A DNA stretch of 5,851 nucleotides from an uncultured Clostridia bacterium (GTDB lineage Bacteria; Bacillota; Clostridia; Oscillospirales; Ruminococcaceae): assembly GCA_945910715.1 (NCBI GenBank), contig CAMDZU010000094.1, positions 1 through 5,851 on the forward strand, written 5' to 3'. The translations under genes were made by a program, and so were the position numbers. This document shows positions 5,534 through 5,851 of the stretch, piece after piece; within the stretch, counting starts at the first letter, position 1, and each line of letters begins with the position of its first letter. The notes beneath the pieces were generated by a model. It ran no database searches. It was not told where the DNA came from and was given only the letters and a program-made list of their open reading frames with translations.

Positions 5534-5686
5534 TTAAAGCTTGTTAAGCTCGTCTCTTTTTTGGCGGATTTCATTTTCTATTTGCTGACGTCTGCGCTCT
5601 CTTCTGTGGTCGGACAACATAATTATTGCTTCGGATACTGCCTTTACGGCAAGCTCAATTATTGTTCCCACCGTTTCCTTATTCAT
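5534..5686 (-). CDS. Small basic-tailed protein, 50 residues, function unknown
   Basis: The frame runs from ATG at 5686 to TAA at 5534. The protein begins MNKETVGTIIELAVKAVSEA, continues with a short hydrophobic end (IIML), then a very basic stretch (HRRERRRQQ) and a charged C-terminus ending DELNKL. The N-terminal half would form an amphipathic helix and the rest a charged, possibly coiled-coil helix. A family is not recognised. Ribosome-site evidence is weak: AGAGG lies about 16 bases upstream, too far for an ideal site. Translation may instead be coupled to the broken small ORF just upstream, whose TAG stop is only five codons ahead in the same frame. A good terminator follows, which supports a transcribed unit. 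It could be a leader peptide, a small DNA- or membrane-binding protein, or a remnant. Confidence 0.5.
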   Translation of the reverse strand: MNKETVGTIIELAVKAVSEAIIMLSDHRRERRRQQIENEIRQKRDELNKL

Positions 5687-5698
5687 TTTCTCATTAGA

Positions 5699-5790
5699 CT
5701 AACCTCTCTTTCGGCTTATCATTTTCTCAACTACAATTGCGGTTATGCTAATCAGAATTTCAACCGCAATTTTTACGGCTATATTTTCAT
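5699..5790 (-). pseudogene. Frameshifted mini-gene, about 30 residues, with an intact ribosome site
   Basis: A near-perfect GAGGAGG (5804-5798) sits seven bases ahead of ATG at 5790, yet that frame stops after three codons (ATG AAA ATA TAG). In the -1 frame the sequence stays open until TAG at 5701-5699. If one A were added to the A run after the ATG, the product would begin MKNIAVKIAVEILI, continue through SITAIVVEKM and end SRKRG, giving 30 residues. That is an amphipathic or weakly membrane-seeking helix with a basic tail, in general shape like the next small gene. The coherent continuation argues for a recent single-base loss, a sequencing or assembly error, or slippage at the A run. It could also be a real three-codon leader. 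Confidence 0.5.
5735..5771. repeat. 10-bp inverted repeat inside the frameshifted mini-gene
   Basis: AATTGCGGTT at 5735-5744 and AACCGCAATT at 5762-5771 are perfect inverted copies separated by 17 bases. The minus-strand RNA could fold here just after the three-codon ORF, but there is no T run, so it is not a terminator. It may be an attenuation-like or RNA-stability element, or a chance result of repeated Ile/Ala/Val codons. Confidence 0.4.
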
Positions 5791-5851
5791 AGGCACACCT
5801 CCTCGGATTATTACAGGGAAATAATGTACCATTTTAAATCGTAGCGATACG

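Noticed and set aside
2944..5535. 12-base inverted copies (AAGGTTTACTTT at 2944-2955 and its complement at 5524-5535) bracketing the operon
   Set aside because: A 12-base match is expected by chance about once or twice in a window of this size. The copies lie in unrelated contexts with no target duplications or longer arms.
5840..5851. Short palindromic sequence CGTA-TACG at the right edge
   Set aside because: The arms are only four bases long and the sequence is cut by the window end, so it cannot be judged.

Overview
This window looks like accessory DNA, probably plasmid or integrative-element DNA, from a low-G+C Gram-positive bacterium. A Clostridia host (Ruminococcus or Eubacterium-like) fits best. 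The reasons are strong AGGAGG-type ribosome sites, AT-rich sigma-A-like promoters, intrinsic terminators with T tracts, a solitary serine resolvase with a res-like repeat region, and a DUF960 gene, a family common on Firmicutes mobile elements. The host assignment is inference. No rRNA, tRNA, CRISPR array or IS transposase is visible. Apart from a C-terminal gene fragment at the left edge, every gene reads on the minus strand.

From right to left, in the direction of transcription: (1) 5534-5790 holds two very small genes. The first has an excellent ribosome site but is broken by one apparent missing base in an A run. The second is intact and encodes 50 residues. A hairpin terminator (5443-5489) follows. 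(2) 5394-2988 is a compact three-gene operon with gaps of 12 and 19 bases: a DUF960 protein, a glutamine-synthetase-fold amidoligase carrying three LIM-like zinc modules, and a stand-alone class II glutamine amidotransferase. A TATAAT -10 box lies just ahead of it. (3) 2872-2987 is a 116-bp block of nested inverted and direct repeats resembling a resolvase res site. It is followed by the Tn3/gamma-delta-type serine resolvase gene, whose terminator overlaps its stop codon. (4) 2135-408 is a very AT-rich orphan gene for a 575-residue protein of unknown function, with its own extended -10 promoter and its own terminator. (5) 264-382 carries a cluster of GGGAAA/TTTCCC words, part of which forms that terminator, next to the gene fragment at the left edge.

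The most interesting part is the central operon. An amidotransferase that could release ammonia from glutamine sits beside a predicted ATP-dependent carboxylate-amine ligase with a zinc-binding front end. Together they could amidate or ligate a protein, peptide or small metabolite that cannot be named from sequence. The resolvase and res-like site probably serve multimer resolution or element maintenance. The AT-rich orphan gene looks like recently acquired cargo.
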